Source of the DNA: a bacterium
Lineage (GTDB): Bacteria > Vulcanimicrobiota > Xenobia > Xenobiales > JADMJV01
Assembly: GCA_030149525.1 (NCBI GenBank)
Contig: JASBRJ010000363.1
Location: 28,285 to 92,284 of the forward strand
Direction: 5' to 3'
Length of the DNA: 64,000 nt
Shown here piece by piece: positions 40,759 through 49,743 of this stretch (positions within the stretch are counted from its first letter, which is position 1; each line of letters starts with the position of its first letter). The notes under the pieces are model-generated. The model worked only from the letters and a program-made list of their open reading frames with translations, searched no databases and was not told where the DNA came from. Both the position numbers and the translations under genes were made by a program.

Positions 40759-43455
40759 TTAATTCTTCAGAAAGTTTCTAAGAACGGTCTGGAGAATGCC
40801 GCCGTTTCGGTAGTATTCGTATTCCGTCTCGGTGTCGAGCCGAACCTTGGCCTCGAAGGTCTTCTCGTTACCATCTTTGTCGGTAGCCGTGATGGTGAGC
40901 ATTTGACCAACCTTCACATTGTCGTCCACGGGGATTTGGTAGGTCTCGTGGCCTGTGAGTCCCAGCGACTTCCAGTTTTCGCCATCCTTGAAAGTGAGGG
41001 GAAGAACGCCCATCATAATCAGGTTGCTTCGGTGAATTCGCTCGAAGCTCTCGGCGATCACAGCTTTCACCCCTAAGAGCAGGGTGCCTTTGGCCGCCCA
41101 GTCGCGGGAGGAGCCCATTCCGTAGTCTTTACCGGCCAGGACGATGAGCGGCGTACCGTCTTTCTCGTACTTCTGACAGGCGTCGTAGATGGCCATCTCT
41201 TCTCCGGTGGGGAGATAGTAGGTGACGCCTCCTTCGGAGCCGGGCACCAGGAGGTTGCGGAGGCGAACGTTGGCAAAAGTGCCTCGGGTCATCACCTGAT
41301 CGTTACCGCGGCGAGAACCGTAGGAATTGAACATTCTCTTCTCTACGTTATTTTCTTTGAGGTAGCGACCGGCCGGGCTGGACTCGGCGATGGAGCCGGC
41401 AGGCGAGATGTGGTCGGTGGTGATGGAGTCGCCGCCCAAGACCAGAACCCGAGCACCTTTGATGGGCTCGATGGGAGCGGGTTCGGGGGATAGGTCTTTG
41501 AAGAAAGGAGGCTCTTGGATGTAAGTGCTGGAGTCACTCCACTCAAAGACCGGGTTGTCCGTGCTAGGGATGGCGTTCCACTGCTCGTTGCTTTGATACA
41601 CGTTGGCGTACTGCTTCTTGTACATGTCGGCGGACAAGCAGGTCTGGAGCGTGTCCATGATCTCTTTTTGGGTAGGCCAGATGTCTTTCAGGAAAACGTC
41701 GTTACCATCTTTATCTTTGCCCAAAGGCTCGCTGTCCAGGTCGATGTCTACGGTACCGGCCAGGGCGTAGGCGACAACAAGGGGAGGGGAGGCCAGGAAG
41801 TTGGCGCGGACATCAGGGGAGATACGACCGGCGAAGTTACGGTTTCCGGAGAGCACGGAAGTGGCCACCAGATCACCTTCGTGAACCGCCTCGCGGACGG
41901 GATCGGGAAGGGGACCGGAGTTTCCGATACAGGTGGTACAGCCGTAACCGACGGTATGGAACCCAAGGTCGTTGAGATACTCGGTCAGCCCGGCGGCGTT
42001 GAGATACTCGGTGACGACTTTAGAACCGGGAGCAAGCGAGCTCTTCACATAGGGCTTTCGGGAGAGACCGCGCTCTACAGCTTTCTTGGCCAACAGTCCG
42101 GCACCGACCATAACGCTGGGGTTGGAGGTGTTGGTGCAGGAGGTGATGGCGGCGATGACCACGGCACCATGACCGATTTCGGTACTCTTGCCGTTGTCCT
42201 TGACCATCGCTTTGGCGTCCAACTTGCTGGAGTCCAGGGCGAATCCCTGAGGGCCTTGGGGGGCCGTGAGCACATGGTGGAAGGTCTTCTGCATGTCTTT
42301 GAGCAGAACGCGGTCTTGCGGTCTCAGCGGGCCCGCGAGGCTTGGCTCAACGGTGGAAAGATCGAGTTCCAGGGTGTCGCTGAAGTCAGGGTCGGGGGTG
42401 TCGTCGGTTCGGAACACACCTTGATCCTTGGCGTAGGCCTCTACAGCTTTCACCAATTCGTCGCTCCGACCGGTACGCTCCATGTAGCTCAGCGTTTCGG
42501 CATCGATGGGGAAGAAGCCCATGGTGGCCCCGTATTCGGGAGCCATATTGGCGATGGTGGCGCGGTCGGGGAGACTCATATTGGTGAGACCGGCACCGTA
42601 GAACTCAACGAACTTGCCGACCACGCCTTTTTTCCGCAGCATTTCGGTGACTACAAGCACGAGGTCGGTGGCTGTGGCTCCCTCGGCCAGTTGACCGGTG
42701 AGCTTGAAGCCTACGACTTCGGGCATAACCATGGAAAGCGGTTGGCCGAGCATACAAGCCTCGGCCTCAATGCCTCCCACGCCCCAGCCCAGCACTCCTA
42801 GACCGTTGATCATGGTGGTGTGGCTGTCGGTACCTACAAGAGTGTCGAAGAGAGCCACTTTTTCTCCGCCGACTTCGGTGAATTGGACCGCGTCGGCCAA
42901 AAACTCCAGATTCACCTGGTGAACAATGCCGGTGGCCGGAGGGACAACCTTGAAGTTTTCAAACGCCTTCTGACCCCAGTGCAGGAACTCGTAGCGTTCG
43001 GCGTTGCGTTCGAACTCAAGCTTGGAGTTCAGGCTGATGGCGTCCAGCCGGCCGAAGACGTCTACCTGTACGGAGTGGTCGATAACCAGATCCACGGGAA
43101 CAATGGGATTGATTTTGGCGGGGTCACCACCCATTCTCTGCATGGCGCTTCGTAGAGCGGCCAGGTCGACCACCGCGGGAACACCGGTGAAGTCTTGCAG
43201 AACCACGCGAGCGGGTAGGAAGTTGACCTCCACCGGTTGATAAGTCTTAGGATCCCAATTGGCGAGGTTCTTCACGTCCTGTTCGGTCATGGATTTACCG
43301 TCCATGTTGCGGAGAACGTTTTCTAGAAGTACGCGAATCGAGACCGGGAGTTTGTCTCCTCGACCGATGCCCTGGCCAAAGAGTTTGGAAAGAGAGAAAT
43401 AGTTGAAATCGCCTTTAGCGGTGGCGATTGAGCTTTTTACGTTAAACGGGTCCAT
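40759..43455 (-). CDS. acnA: aconitate hydratase A
   Basis: An 898-residue AcnA/IRP1-type aconitase, interconverting citrate and isocitrate in the TCA cycle. The 4Fe-4S ligands are visible as the Cys in [14 protein letters not shown] and the pair in [14 protein letters not shown]. The swivel domain near the C-terminus shows [13 protein letters not shown] and [16 protein letters not shown]. Length matches the family (about 890-900). It stands alone, flanked by terminators on both sides. The opposite strand is open for more than 400 codons, which is a codon-bias shadow and not a gene. Confidence 0.97.
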   Translation of the reverse strand: MDPFNVKSSIATAKGDFNYFSLSKLFGQGIGRGDKLPVSIRVLLENVLRNMDGKSMTEQDVKNLANWDPKTYQPVEVNFLPARVVLQDFTGVPAVVDLAALRSAMQRMGGDPAKINPIVPVDLVIDHSVQVDVFGRLDAISLNSKLEFERNAERYEFLHWGQKAFENFKVVPPATGIVHQVNLEFLADAVQFTEVGGEKVALFDTLVGTDSHTTMINGLGVLGWGVGGIEAEACMLGQPLSMVMPEVVGFKLTGQLAEGATATDLVLVVTEMLRKKGVVGKFVEFYGAGLTNMSLPDRATIANMAPEYGATMGFFPIDAETLSYMERTGRSDELVKAVEAYAKDQGVFRTDDTPDPDFSDTLELDLSTVEPSLAGPLRPQDRVLLKDMQKTFHHVLTAPQGPQGFALDSSKLDAKAMVKDNGKSTEIGHGAVVIAAITSCTNTSNPSVMVGAGLLAKKAVERGLSRKPYVKSSLAPGSKVVTEYLNAAGLTEYLNDLGFHTVGYGCTTCIGNSGPLPDPVREAVHEGDLVATSVLSGNRNFAGRISPDVRANFLASPPLVVAYALAGTVDIDLDSEPLGKDKDGNDVFLKDIWPTQKEIMDTLQTCLSADMYKKQYANVYQSNEQWNAIPSTDNPVFEWSDSSTYIQEPPFFKDLSPEPAPIEPIKGARVLVLGGDSITTDHISPAGSIAESSPAGRYLKENNVEKRMFNSYGSRRGNDQVMTRGTFANVRLRNLLVPGSEGGVTYYLPTGEEMAIYDACQKYEKDGTPLIVLAGKDYGMGSSRDWAAKGTLLLGVKAVIAESFERIHRSNLIMMGVLPLTFKDGENWKSLGLTGHETYQIPVDDNVKVGQMLTITATDKDGNEKTFEAKVRLDTETEYEYYRNGGILQTVLRNFLKN

Positions 43456-43540
43456 AGGTCTCCTCAGATATCAAAATCTCTGGGGCTACCTTACCAAGAA
43501 AGCGCAGCGTTATCCTGCCATTTTTCGGGCCCGGGACAAC

Positions 43541-43566
43541 AAAAATGGCCGCCGAGGCGACCATTT
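43541..43566 (-). terminator. terminator downstream of the small membrane protein gene
   Basis: On the minus strand AAATGGTCGCC pairs with GGCGGCCATTT with one mismatch, followed by TTGTTGT after the T-run. The 135-base spacer between 43456 and 43590 holds nothing else I can identify except the acnA ribosome site (AGGAGACC). Confidence 0.7.
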
Positions 43567-43590
43567 CTTGAGAATCTTCGAAACTTGAAG

Positions 43591-44004
43591 TTAGTCGGCT
43601 GCCGGAGCGTCCGTTACAGCGGTGTAGAGCCCCGCGAGAACCCCACCCCATTGGGCGGCCGGCACCGTCAGGACCAGGCCGGTGAAAGTGAACCAGTCAA
43701 CGTGGGGGCCCACTCCGCCGCCGGCAAAAATGGCGGCCATCAAGGAGAGGCAACCCACAGCCGAAGCGTGAGTCAGCTCACGGCCTGGAACCATCCTTCC
43801 ACAGACGAAGGCGCCCAGGGCGGTCAAGCTCAATCCACCGACAAGACAGACCCAGTCAATAATATTTGTGCCGTAAATACGTTCGGCGAGAGAAATCGAC
43901 GAACTGCCGGGGTCGATGAGTATGACCGACAGGGTAGCGGCGAAAAGACAGGTGGTCGTCATGTCCACGAGAAAGCCTCGTGCGATAGCTCGGTAGTTCA
44001 GCAT
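43591..44004 (-). CDS. small four-helix membrane protein, unknown
   Basis: A 137-residue hydrophobic protein with about four predicted helices (near 10-28, 46-68, 80-98 and 105-128). It has no recognisable motif; Gly/Ala-rich helices (GGLSLTALGAFVCGRMVPG) recall small DUF-type membrane proteins related to TIGR04086 or MAPEG-like folds, but I would not assign a family. AAGGAGAT lies six bases before the ATG, supporting a real gene. It is transcribed alone, followed by a terminator. Confidence 0.7.
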   Translation of the reverse strand: MLNYRAIARGFLVDMTTTCLFAATLSVILIDPGSSSISLAERIYGTNIIDWVCLVGGLSLTALGAFVCGRMVPGRELTHASAVGCLSLMAAIFAGGGVGPHVDWFTFTGLVLTVPAAQWGGVLAGLYTAVTDAPAAD

Positions 44005-44077
44005 GCAAATCTCCTTCTACCGTAACTAATACGACGTCTTGCAAAACAGAACCTTCGACGAGTTGAGCCGCTTTCAT

Positions 44078-44085
44078 GGTATATT
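44078..44085 (+). promoter_or_regulatory. extended -10 promoter of the pseudouridine synthase gene
   Basis: TGGTATATT (TG at 44078, TATATT at 44080-44085) ends eleven bases before the ATG at 44096. Predicted start near 44092 leaves a leader of about four bases, and no Shine-Dalgarno is present. Confidence 0.45.
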
Positions 44086-44095
44086 CGTCTTGACA

Positions 44096-44782
44096 ATGCC
44101 GAAGGACCCCGCAAATTTCCGTCTCCTCGTATTCAATAAGCCCATGAACGTGTTGACCAGGTTCACGGACGACAACGGTCGAGCCGTACTGGCCGACTTT
44201 ATAGACGTGCCGGATGTTTACCCGGTCGGCCGTCTGGACCTGACGAGCGAAGGGTTGCTCTTACTCACCGATCGTGGCTCTCTGGTGGAGCCCCTGTTGC
44301 AGCCTGGGGGCAAAGAAAAAGAATATCTTGTGTGTGTGGAAGGCGAGGCGACCGCAGAGCAGTTGAAGGCTTTGGCCGCCGGGCCTCAGTTGAAAGACGG
44401 GCCTTGCCGACCCTGCCGGGTTCGGATACTAGAGGGTGAACCTGAGTGGTTGTGGCCACGACATCCTCCCATCCGTTTTCGCAAATCCGTTCCGGTCAGC
44501 TGGCTCTCCGTGGTGATCTCAGAAGGGCGAAATAGGCAGGTTCGTCGCATGACGGCGGCAGTTGGTCTCCCCACTCTCCGGTTGATTCGAACTCGATTTG
44601 CGCATTTTTCACTGCCTTTGGATTTGCCCCCAGGTCAATGGCGAGAGGCGACCGAGTCGGAAAAGCAAGAGGCTCTGCGATTGGAGTCCTTGTCAGGCAG
44701 CGCACGGAAGCGTCCAAGCTCCTCAAAAGGGGGGCTCAAACGACGGGGGCGGCGGGGTCGACGCGGCTCAAACCGAGGCTGA
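44096..44782 (+). CDS. RNA pseudouridine synthase, RluE/RsuA type
   Basis: A 228-residue member of the RsuA/RluB/E/F family, closest to RluE-like enzymes that modify 23S rRNA. RLLVFNKPMNVLTRFTDDNG is the N-terminal block, YPVGRLDLTSEGLLLLTD holds the catalytic Asp, and ISEGRNRQVRRMTAAVGLPT is the third motif. It lacks the S4 domain, as RluE does. The C-terminal 35 residues are basic (SSKGGLKRRGRRGRRGSNRG) and probably bind RNA. The frame opens earlier at a TTG at 44039, but ATG 44096 matches the family start and the promoter position. Confidence 0.9.
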   Translation: MPKDPANFRLLVFNKPMNVLTRFTDDNGRAVLADFIDVPDVYPVGRLDLTSEGLLLLTDRGSLVEPLLQPGGKEKEYLVCVEGEATAEQLKALAAGPQLKDGPCRPCRVRILEGEPEWLWPRHPPIRFRKSVPVSWLSVVISEGRNRQVRRMTAAVGLPTLRLIRTRFAHFSLPLDLPPGQWREATESEKQEALRLESLSGSARKRPSSSKGGLKRRGRRGRRGSNRG

Positions 44783-44809
44783 GCCGCGCCGGCATGTCCG
44801 GTTCGCCTC

Positions 44810-45316
44810 TCAGACGGTCACCGTCTCTTTGTAGTCGAGGTCGCACATGAGTTCCTCTGCCAGGCTTTCCAGACCGTCTTGAAGAGATTTGTGGTCCGTA
44901 GTGCCGTCCATACTGATCCGGTAGATAGCCTCGAACATCAACTCACCGCTAAAAGGTGCGCTAACCACGCGACTCTCAACTTCCTCCACGTTGGCGCCTC
45001 GACTGGCCAGAACGCGAGAAATCTGTTTGATGATTCCGGGGCGGTCCGCAGCCATTATCTTGATGGTGGCCTCGGTGAGACCGTCCTGCGCCCGACTCTC
45101 GGAGACCTCTTTCCACTGACAAGTCAAAGTCTCCACACTTTCAGGGAAGGCTTGGGGGGGAGCGGAAAACTCCACTGTCACGATCCCTGCAAACTGACCC
45201 TCCAAGCGGCAAAGTCGGCTCTGAAGCCAGTTGCCCCCGAGAGATTCTATCTTGGTCGCCAGAGCCTCAACCAGGCCCTTTTTATCTTCACCGCTTACAG
45301 TGAGTAGATAGTTCAT
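44810..45316 (-). CDS. double ACT-domain protein, GcvR-like
   Basis: A 168-residue protein made of two ACT domains (about 1-78 and 85-165): YLLTVSGEDKKGLVEALATK and IKIMAADRPGIIKQISRVLA are the amino-acid-binding turns. The arrangement matches GcvR, the partner that restrains the glycine-cleavage activator GcvA in Enterobacteria, but GcvA and gcv genes are not seen here, so glycine or another amino-acid sensing is only likely. The ATG overlaps the stop of the thioredoxin-like lipoprotein by four bases. Confidence 0.85.
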   Translation of the reverse strand: MNYLLTVSGEDKKGLVEALATKIESLGGNWLQSRLCRLEGQFAGIVTVEFSAPPQAFPESVETLTCQWKEVSESRAQDGLTEATIKIMAADRPGIIKQISRVLASRGANVEEVESRVVSAPFSGELMFEAIYRISMDGTTDHKSLQDGLESLAEELMCDLDYKETVTV

Positions 45317-45780
45317 TGTTTTTCTCCCGATACAGGCTCTTGAGATCCTTCGTTCTCCAAAGCCTTAATTTCCTTAACAAGTTCTTGGTAGCTTTTGAAG
45401 CCGGTCCAAGACCGCTTCACCGACTGGTCTTCCGAGAGGAGGACGGTGTAGGGAATGGATGGCCCCTGGAAGTATTTTTCGAAAAGTTCCTTATTGGGCG
45501 ACTTCTCTTTCTCATCCACGTTGACGTCGATCACGGCTATCTGAGGCTGGTGGGTTTCGAATTTCTTGAGCTCGGGCTCCATCTGTCGGCAAGGAGGGCA
45601 CCACGGTGCACCAAACTTGACTAGAGTCCACTTCGTCCCAAAATGAGGAGACCCGTTCTCGGCAGAGGCGGGCCCCTTGGAGGACGGGGAAGATGACGCC
45701 GTGGGGCCGCCCGAACAAGCGGTGATCAAGAGGATTGATATCGCCAGAAGAACAGTCTTTAGCCGTGTTGGTTTCGACAT
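45313..45780 (-). CDS. thioredoxin-like lipoprotein
   Basis: A 155-residue lipoprotein. The signal peptide ends in a lipobox LLITAC (Cys at about residue 22), followed by a Ser/Pro/Gly linker. The thioredoxin fold starts near residue 45 and has the active site FGAPWCPPCRQMEPELKKFE, and a cis-Pro in SIPYTVLLSED. The CPPC pair with an extracytoplasmic location suggests a reductant or disulfide handling for envelope proteins, perhaps feeding cytochrome c maturation (ResB/CcsA lie 6 kb away). GGAGTG precedes the ATG. Confidence 0.88.
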   Translation of the reverse strand: MSKPTRLKTVLLAISILLITACSGGPTASSSPSSKGPASAENGSPHFGTKWTLVKFGAPWCPPCRQMEPELKKFETHQPQIAVIDVNVDEKEKSPNKELFEKYFQGPSIPYTVLLSEDQSVKRSWTGFKSYQELVKEIKALENEGSQEPVSGEKQ

Positions 45781-45963
45781 TTACAAGCACTCCAGTGGTG
45801 GCAGAATGTTATTCGCCCCTGTTCACTTTCCCCTTTTGGGCAGACTCTAACCTGGGAAGTTAGGGCGCTCACCGTGGCATAGCGTTTTGGCTCGAGAGGG
45901 GACCCGTCGTGGGTGCTGGAAATCACCCCGTCTGCCGAATTTCTCAAGAAATCCAGGTAGCCC

Positions 45964-45992
45964 TTGACAATGCCGTTGCAAAAAGCGAGAAT
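45964..45992 (+). promoter_or_regulatory. promoter of rpmG
   Basis: TTGACA (45964-45969) and GAGAAT (45987-45992) are 17 bases apart; start near 45999, followed by AGGAG ahead of the ATG at 46026. The rest of the 245-base spacer from 45781 shows nothing else I can identify. Confidence 0.6.
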
Positions 45993-46025
45993 GTCGAGAC
46001 AATTTTTCCTTGATAGGAGCACGGC

Positions 46026-46208
46026 ATGGCTAAGAAAAAAGAAAATCGTGTCATCATCACTCTCGAGTGCACCGAGGCGCGTAAAGAAGGTGTGCCGCCG
46101 TCCCGTTATGCCACGACCAAGAACCGTCAGAACCACCCTGAGCGCTTGGAAGTGAAAAAGTACAACCCGCACCTCAGACGGCACACGGTTCACAAAGAAA
46201 TTCGATAG
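46026..46208 (+). CDS. rpmG: 50S ribosomal protein L33
   Basis: A 60-residue L33. [22 protein letters not shown] and [19 protein letters not shown] are the family blocks. Three of the four zinc-binding cysteines are replaced (only ECTEA keeps one), so it is the zinc-independent form. The [13 protein letters not shown] insertion and HTVHKEI ending resemble cyanobacterial and plastid L33. AGGAGC precedes the ATG and a terminator follows. Confidence 0.96.
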   Translation: MAKKKENRVIITLECTEARKEGVPPSRYATTKNRQNHPERLEVKKYNPHLRRHTVHKEIR

Positions 46209-46236
46209 TTTTCTAAGACCCTCGAAAGAGAGAAAG

Positions 46237-46259
46237 AGCCGCCTTCGGGTGGCTTTTTT
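46237..46259 (+). terminator. rho-independent terminator of rpmG
   Basis: AGCCGCC and GGTGGCT (one G-T pair) enclose a stable TTCG tetraloop, followed by six T. Confidence 0.92.
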
Positions 46260-46277
46260 GCGTTGCCGGCTTGATGT

Positions 46278-46475
46278 CTACGACTGCCAGTGGAGGCCTT
46301 CAGGCCTCCCCTGGCCGTAGACAGCACGGGTGTCCTCTTCCGTGTCGGGTTGTCTTACCTCGGGTTCGGTAGGGTCCCATTTTCGCTCGGCCAACTTGAA
46401 TGCAGCCAGATCGAGAATTCCCGGGCCCACAACCCAAACAAAGCCAACCCCACAGAGAGTCAGCATCGTGTTCAT
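46278..46475 (-). CDS. small one-helix protein, hypothetical
   Basis: A possible 65-residue protein starting at ATG 46475 (MNTMLTLCGVGFVWVVGPGI), with one hydrophobic helix at about 2-24 and a charged tail. It lies 21 bases below the 100-residue hypothetical gene on the same strand and could be the last gene of that cluster. No Shine-Dalgarno is seen and no family is recognised, so it may be spurious. Confidence 0.4.
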   Translation of the reverse strand: MNTMLTLCGVGFVWVVGPGILDLAAFKLAERKWDPTEPEVRQPDTEEDTRAVYGQGRPEGLHWQS

Positions 46476-46496
46476 CACAAGTTAGCGGAAAGAAGA

Positions 46497-46799
46497 CTAG
46501 TCTTCCGGGGGAGACCAGACGAACTTGTCTTTGTCGCCCATGGCGGCGCTGGCCTTCTCGATTTCGGTCTCGTCCTCGATCGCATCCAGTTCTTGGAGAA
46601 TTTGCTTTGACAAGTTCAGATTTTTGCGGTCGCCGAAAACGGATTCCCACTCGTTTCTATCGAGCTTAAGCAGCAAGACTCCACCGCACTGGTTGCAGTG
46701 ATATCGGATCGTGTTCGGACTGAAGCCTGAAAGCTTCATGTCTTTGATCTGACATTTGTGTGGAAAAAGCTGGTTAGTGGTGCGAACCTTCATATCCAT
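46497..46799 (-). CDS. hypothetical protein with CxxC motif
   Basis: A 100-residue soluble protein. HKCQIKDMKL and YHCNQCGGVLLLKL give three cysteines that could bind zinc or a redox centre, and the second half is a charged helical stretch (ILQELDAIEDETEIEKASAA). AGAGGA lies at a good distance from the ATG, and it follows mogA by 18 bases on the same strand. I do not recognise the family; a small zinc-ribbon adaptor is one reading. Confidence 0.65.
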   Translation of the reverse strand: MDMKVRTTNQLFPHKCQIKDMKLSGFSPNTIRYHCNQCGGVLLLKLDRNEWESVFGDRKNLNLSKQILQELDAIEDETEIEKASAAMGDKDKFVWSPPED

Positions 46800-46817
46800 C
46801 GTGTTCCTCTTGGTATT

Positions 46818-47363
46818 CTATTGCCCTTTTTTGGTTTTTGGTCGAAAAGACTCGATAACGTCGGGATTCGTCTCCAGGCGCGGGCCCTCGAGAAGATCTA
46901 TGCAGTATGGGACGGCGGCAAAAACCGCCATCAGACAATCATTTATAGCGGCAGGTTTGCCCGGAAGATTAATGATGAGCGTCTTTTTTCGTGTTCCGGC
47001 CACCTGACGACTCAAAATCGCGGTGGGGACGACCTTGAGAGAAGCTCTACGCATTTCTTCGCCGAAGCCGTCAAGAATTCTGTCGCAAAAAGCGATGGTC
47101 GCCTCCGGTGTGACATCGCGAACGGCCGGACCTGTCCCGCCTGTCGTCAGCACCAGGCAGCATTCCTTGTCCACAAATTCTTGAAGGGCTTCCAGGATCT
47201 CCGTTTGCTCATCAGCCACCACCTGAGATAGGTACTCCACCTGGGAGTTGGTGAGAGCGTTCTCGAGCCACGCTTTCATAGCGGGGCCTCCCCGATCCTC
47301 ATAGACGCCCTTGAAAGCCCGATCAGAGACTGTTAAGAGACCGATCTTGATGGGAGAACTCAA
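46818..47363 (-). CDS. mog: molybdopterin adenylyltransferase (MogA/MoaB family)
   Basis: A 181-residue protein of the MogA/MoaB family, which adenylates molybdopterin before metal insertion. KIGLLTVSDRAFKGVYEDRG, LVLTTGGTGPAVRDVTPEAT (the nucleotide site with TTGGTG and RDVTPE) and INLPGKPAAINDCLMAVFAA are the signature blocks, all intact. The ATG overlaps the stop of an acidic hypothetical protein by four bases. No other moa or moe genes are in the window. The symbol follows MogA by length and motif; MoaB is the alternative. Confidence 0.92.
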   Translation of the reverse strand: MSSPIKIGLLTVSDRAFKGVYEDRGGPAMKAWLENALTNSQVEYLSQVVADEQTEILEALQEFVDKECCLVLTTGGTGPAVRDVTPEATIAFCDRILDGFGEEMRRASLKVVPTAILSRQVAGTRKKTLIINLPGKPAAINDCLMAVFAAVPYCIDLLEGPRLETNPDVIESFRPKTKKGQ

Positions 47364-47971
47364 ACTTCTTCGCCGTCCATGTTGACGAAAACGGCTTTTC
47401 GTCGGAATTCCATAAGAATATTCGTACCTTCGTTGTACATCTCACGTATTTCGTCGAAGGCGTAATCCAGTTCGTTTTCCAGATCCTTGCGTAGCCGGTG
47501 ACTTGCCGTCTCCAGAATCTCCAGGCCGTTGCGCATCATGGTTGCAATCTCGCTATCGTCGGTAGGGTCGGTGCTCTGCTCAAATTGATCTCTGAGAGCC
47601 AGAACTAGAGTTTCATAACGACTCAGGGTCGTCAAGGTGGTACTGGAGGGAACCGTGCCGCACTCGTATCTCATCATATCCAGAAAGAGATGTTCTAAAG
47701 GGTCCTCCGGAACCTTGCTCGCCTTGAGTCGCTCTAGATCCCGTCGCAGATTGCTGACCGCCGCCATAACCAGGTCTTCGTTGAGTTCGTCCTCAGCGAA
47801 GAGTTGATCTACGCGCTCCAAAAAAGAAGTCAGCGGCTCATGGTAATCCTCCGGACCCGACTCTTCGAGTGTCTCAGCTTCTAGTTGAGCGAGTTCCTCG
47901 AAAAGACCCTCGGTATCCTGACCGCGGTCGTAAAGGTCTTCAATAAGCTCGAGGCATCGATCTAGCGACAT
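47360..47971 (-). CDS. acidic helical protein, hypothetical
   Basis: A 203-residue, strongly acidic and mainly helical protein with no signal peptide or transmembrane segment. Several Asp/Glu-rich helices (LELIEDLYDRGQDTEGLFEE, LENELDYAFDEIREMYNEG) suggest a binding or scaffolding role. It sits between the GroES-like gene (16-base gap) and mogA (4-base overlap), so all three are made from one message. I do not recognise the family. Confidence 0.7.
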   Translation of the reverse strand: MSLDRCLELIEDLYDRGQDTEGLFEELAQLEAETLEESGPEDYHEPLTSFLERVDQLFAEDELNEDLVMAAVSNLRRDLERLKASKVPEDPLEHLFLDMMRYECGTVPSSTTLTTLSRYETLVLALRDQFEQSTDPTDDSEIATMMRNGLEILETASHRLRKDLENELDYAFDEIREMYNEGTNILMEFRRKAVFVNMDGEEV

Positions 47972-47987
47972 GGAAAAATACGACGAC

Positions 47988-48374
47988 TCACTTCAGCATC
48001 TTTTCGATTCTGTCTAGAATGTCGGACGACTCCGGACGCACCAGAGCCAGAATGGAACTGTGACGGACGATGAGGAACTCATGTCCTTTGTAGTTCATTT
48101 CAATAGCTTCGCGCTTAACGAAGTAAGCGAAATCTCCGATCTCTGCCTGGAGTGGTAGGTAGCGGACAGATTCCTGAGGCTTCTTCCACGGTTCCGATTC
48201 GGAATATTCGGGATTGGCAGTCAGATAACCCGGACCGACTCTGACGACTCTTCCACCTTGGACCTTGTCCTTGTCAACCACACTAGCGGGCAAGACGAGA
48301 CCGGATTCCGTCATCTGTTCGCCCGCTAAAGGCTCTATCATGACCCGGTCCCCTACAACCAACAATTGACTCAT
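47988..48374 (-). CDS. GroES-like co-chaperonin family protein
   Basis: A 128-residue protein with a GroES fold: VGDRVMIEPLAGEQMTESGL, VLPASVVDKDKVQGGRVVRV and GPGYL match the Cpn10 core. It differs from GroES in having an insert around residues 50-75 (SESEPWKKPQESVRYLPLQ) and about 25 extra C-terminal residues (SSDILDRIEKMLK), and no groEL follows. The usual mobile loop is present but altered. It may be a specialised or regulatory co-chaperonin. Its gene diverges from UDP-glucose pyrophosphorylase and heads the cluster with mogA. Confidence 0.8.
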   Translation of the reverse strand: MSQLLVVGDRVMIEPLAGEQMTESGLVLPASVVDKDKVQGGRVVRVGPGYLTANPEYSESEPWKKPQESVRYLPLQAEIGDFAYFVKREAIEMNYKGHEFLIVRHSSILALVRPESSDILDRIEKMLK

Positions 48375-48449
48375 ACCGACGCATTCCTCAGTCTTTGCCG
48401 CTGTCCCTTCGCCAGGGATTTAGGATTGAACTCTTGTAGTCAGAAGGCT

Positions 48450-49724
48450 ATGAACTCGATAAAACAAGCAATGAGAGAAAAAGGCTGCAGTCCGGAGCAA
48501 ATTCGTCGCTTCTGCTCCCGTGTAGAGCAGTTCTTGAACGACTCCGCCGGTGAAATCCCTGAAAGTGAGATTCAGCCCGTAAGAGACATCCCGAAGCTCA
48601 AGGAACTGGAGGCGAACCCGGAGATCTTGGGCAGAACTGCCGTGATCAAGCTCAATGGCGGCCTTGGCACATCTATGGGGTTACAAGGGCCCAAGGGGCT
48701 TCTAGAGGTGAAAAACGGCAAGGATTTTTACGCCATTCTTTTAGAGCAGAGGCGCTACTTCGGAAAAGTCCATGACTTTCAACCTCCTCTCATCTTCATG
48801 AACTCTTTTAACACTGAGGAAGAGACCAGAGCCAGACTGACGGCGCTTGGCTTTGAACAAGACCTGCCCTGGAGCTTTCTGCAGTCTCAAGTTCCTAAGA
48901 TCACAGAAGAGGGAGAGCTGCCCGAGGGTCCTGAGGAATACGCCTGGTGCCCTCCCGGTCACGGGGATATCTACGCAAGCCTTCTCGATGGTGGGCTCCT
49001 GGAGAAGCTGAGAGCGGAGGGAATTCGCTACCTCTTTGTGTCCAATATCGATAACCTCGGGGCGGTGCTTGATAGCCGTGCGCCCGCCTTTATGGAGCGA
49101 GAGGGGCTGTCTTTTTTGATGGAGGTCACTCGTCGAGGAGAGAACGATAGAAAAGGCGGGCATCTAGCAAGGAGCAAGAGCGGCGGGCTGCTTCTCAGAG
49201 AGGTTGCTCAGTGTCCGAAGTCTGATCTCGAGGAATTTCAAAACATCGAAAAGCATCGCTTCTTCAACACCAATAATCTCTGGATTGCCCTGGACGATAT
49301 CGATGAGTCCTGGACGGAGTTGCCCTTGATCGTGAACCGGAAGCCGCTCATACCTCAAGACAAATCTTCACAGCAGGTTATTCAACTCGAGCAGGCCATG
49401 GGAGCGGCTATCGGAATTGTGGGCAGGGCCGGCGCCGTCGAAGTGGAGCGAGACCGATTCTTGCCGGTTAAAACAACCAATGAACTTCTTTTGCTGCGCT
49501 CCGACCTCTATCGCTTAACCGAAGCCGGCAACCTTGAGGCGAGAACAGAGCGTCCCCCAAAAGTGAGTCTTGATCCCAAGTACTTTAAGATGATTCAGGA
49601 CTACAATAAGCGGGTGGAAAGCGTCCCTTCGCTGATGAACTGTGAGTCTCTCACGGTTGAAGGACCGGTCACTCTTCACCAGGGTCTGGACCTAGAAGGA
49701 CACGCGCATCTCCGAGCGGACTGA
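48450..49724 (+). CDS. UTP-glucose-1-phosphate uridylyltransferase, UDPGP (eukaryotic) type
   Basis: A 424-residue pyrophosphorylase of the UDPGP family, unlike bacterial GalU. IKLNGGLGTSMGLQGPKGL is the nucleotide-binding signature, followed by PLIFMNSFNTEEETRARL, WCPPGHGDIYASLL and LFVSNIDNLGAVLD. FFNTNNLWIAL and FLPVKTTNELLLLRSDLY complete the sugar-phosphate site. It makes UDP-glucose (or another UDP sugar) for glycan or trehalose synthesis. The frame is open from 48366, but ATG 48450 has AGAAGG next to it and begins the conserved helix; the upstream part overlaps the divergent GroES-like gene. Confidence 0.92.
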   Translation: MNSIKQAMREKGCSPEQIRRFCSRVEQFLNDSAGEIPESEIQPVRDIPKLKELEANPEILGRTAVIKLNGGLGTSMGLQGPKGLLEVKNGKDFYAILLEQRRYFGKVHDFQPPLIFMNSFNTEEETRARLTALGFEQDLPWSFLQSQVPKITEEGELPEGPEEYAWCPPGHGDIYASLLDGGLLEKLRAEGIRYLFVSNIDNLGAVLDSRAPAFMEREGLSFLMEVTRRGENDRKGGHLARSKSGGLLLREVAQCPKSDLEEFQNIEKHRFFNTNNLWIALDDIDESWTELPLIVNRKPLIPQDKSSQQVIQLEQAMGAAIGIVGRAGAVEVERDRFLPVKTTNELLLLRSDLYRLTEAGNLEARTERPPKVSLDPKYFKMIQDYNKRVESVPSLMNCESLTVEGPVTLHQGLDLEGHAHLRAD

Positions 49725-49743
49725 GCTTCAGCAAGATCACCCT

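Noticed and set aside
41515..42801. A 428-codon open frame on the plus strand inside acnA
   Set aside because: It is fully antisense to a complete aconitase and its translation has no recognisable motif; such frames arise from codon bias.
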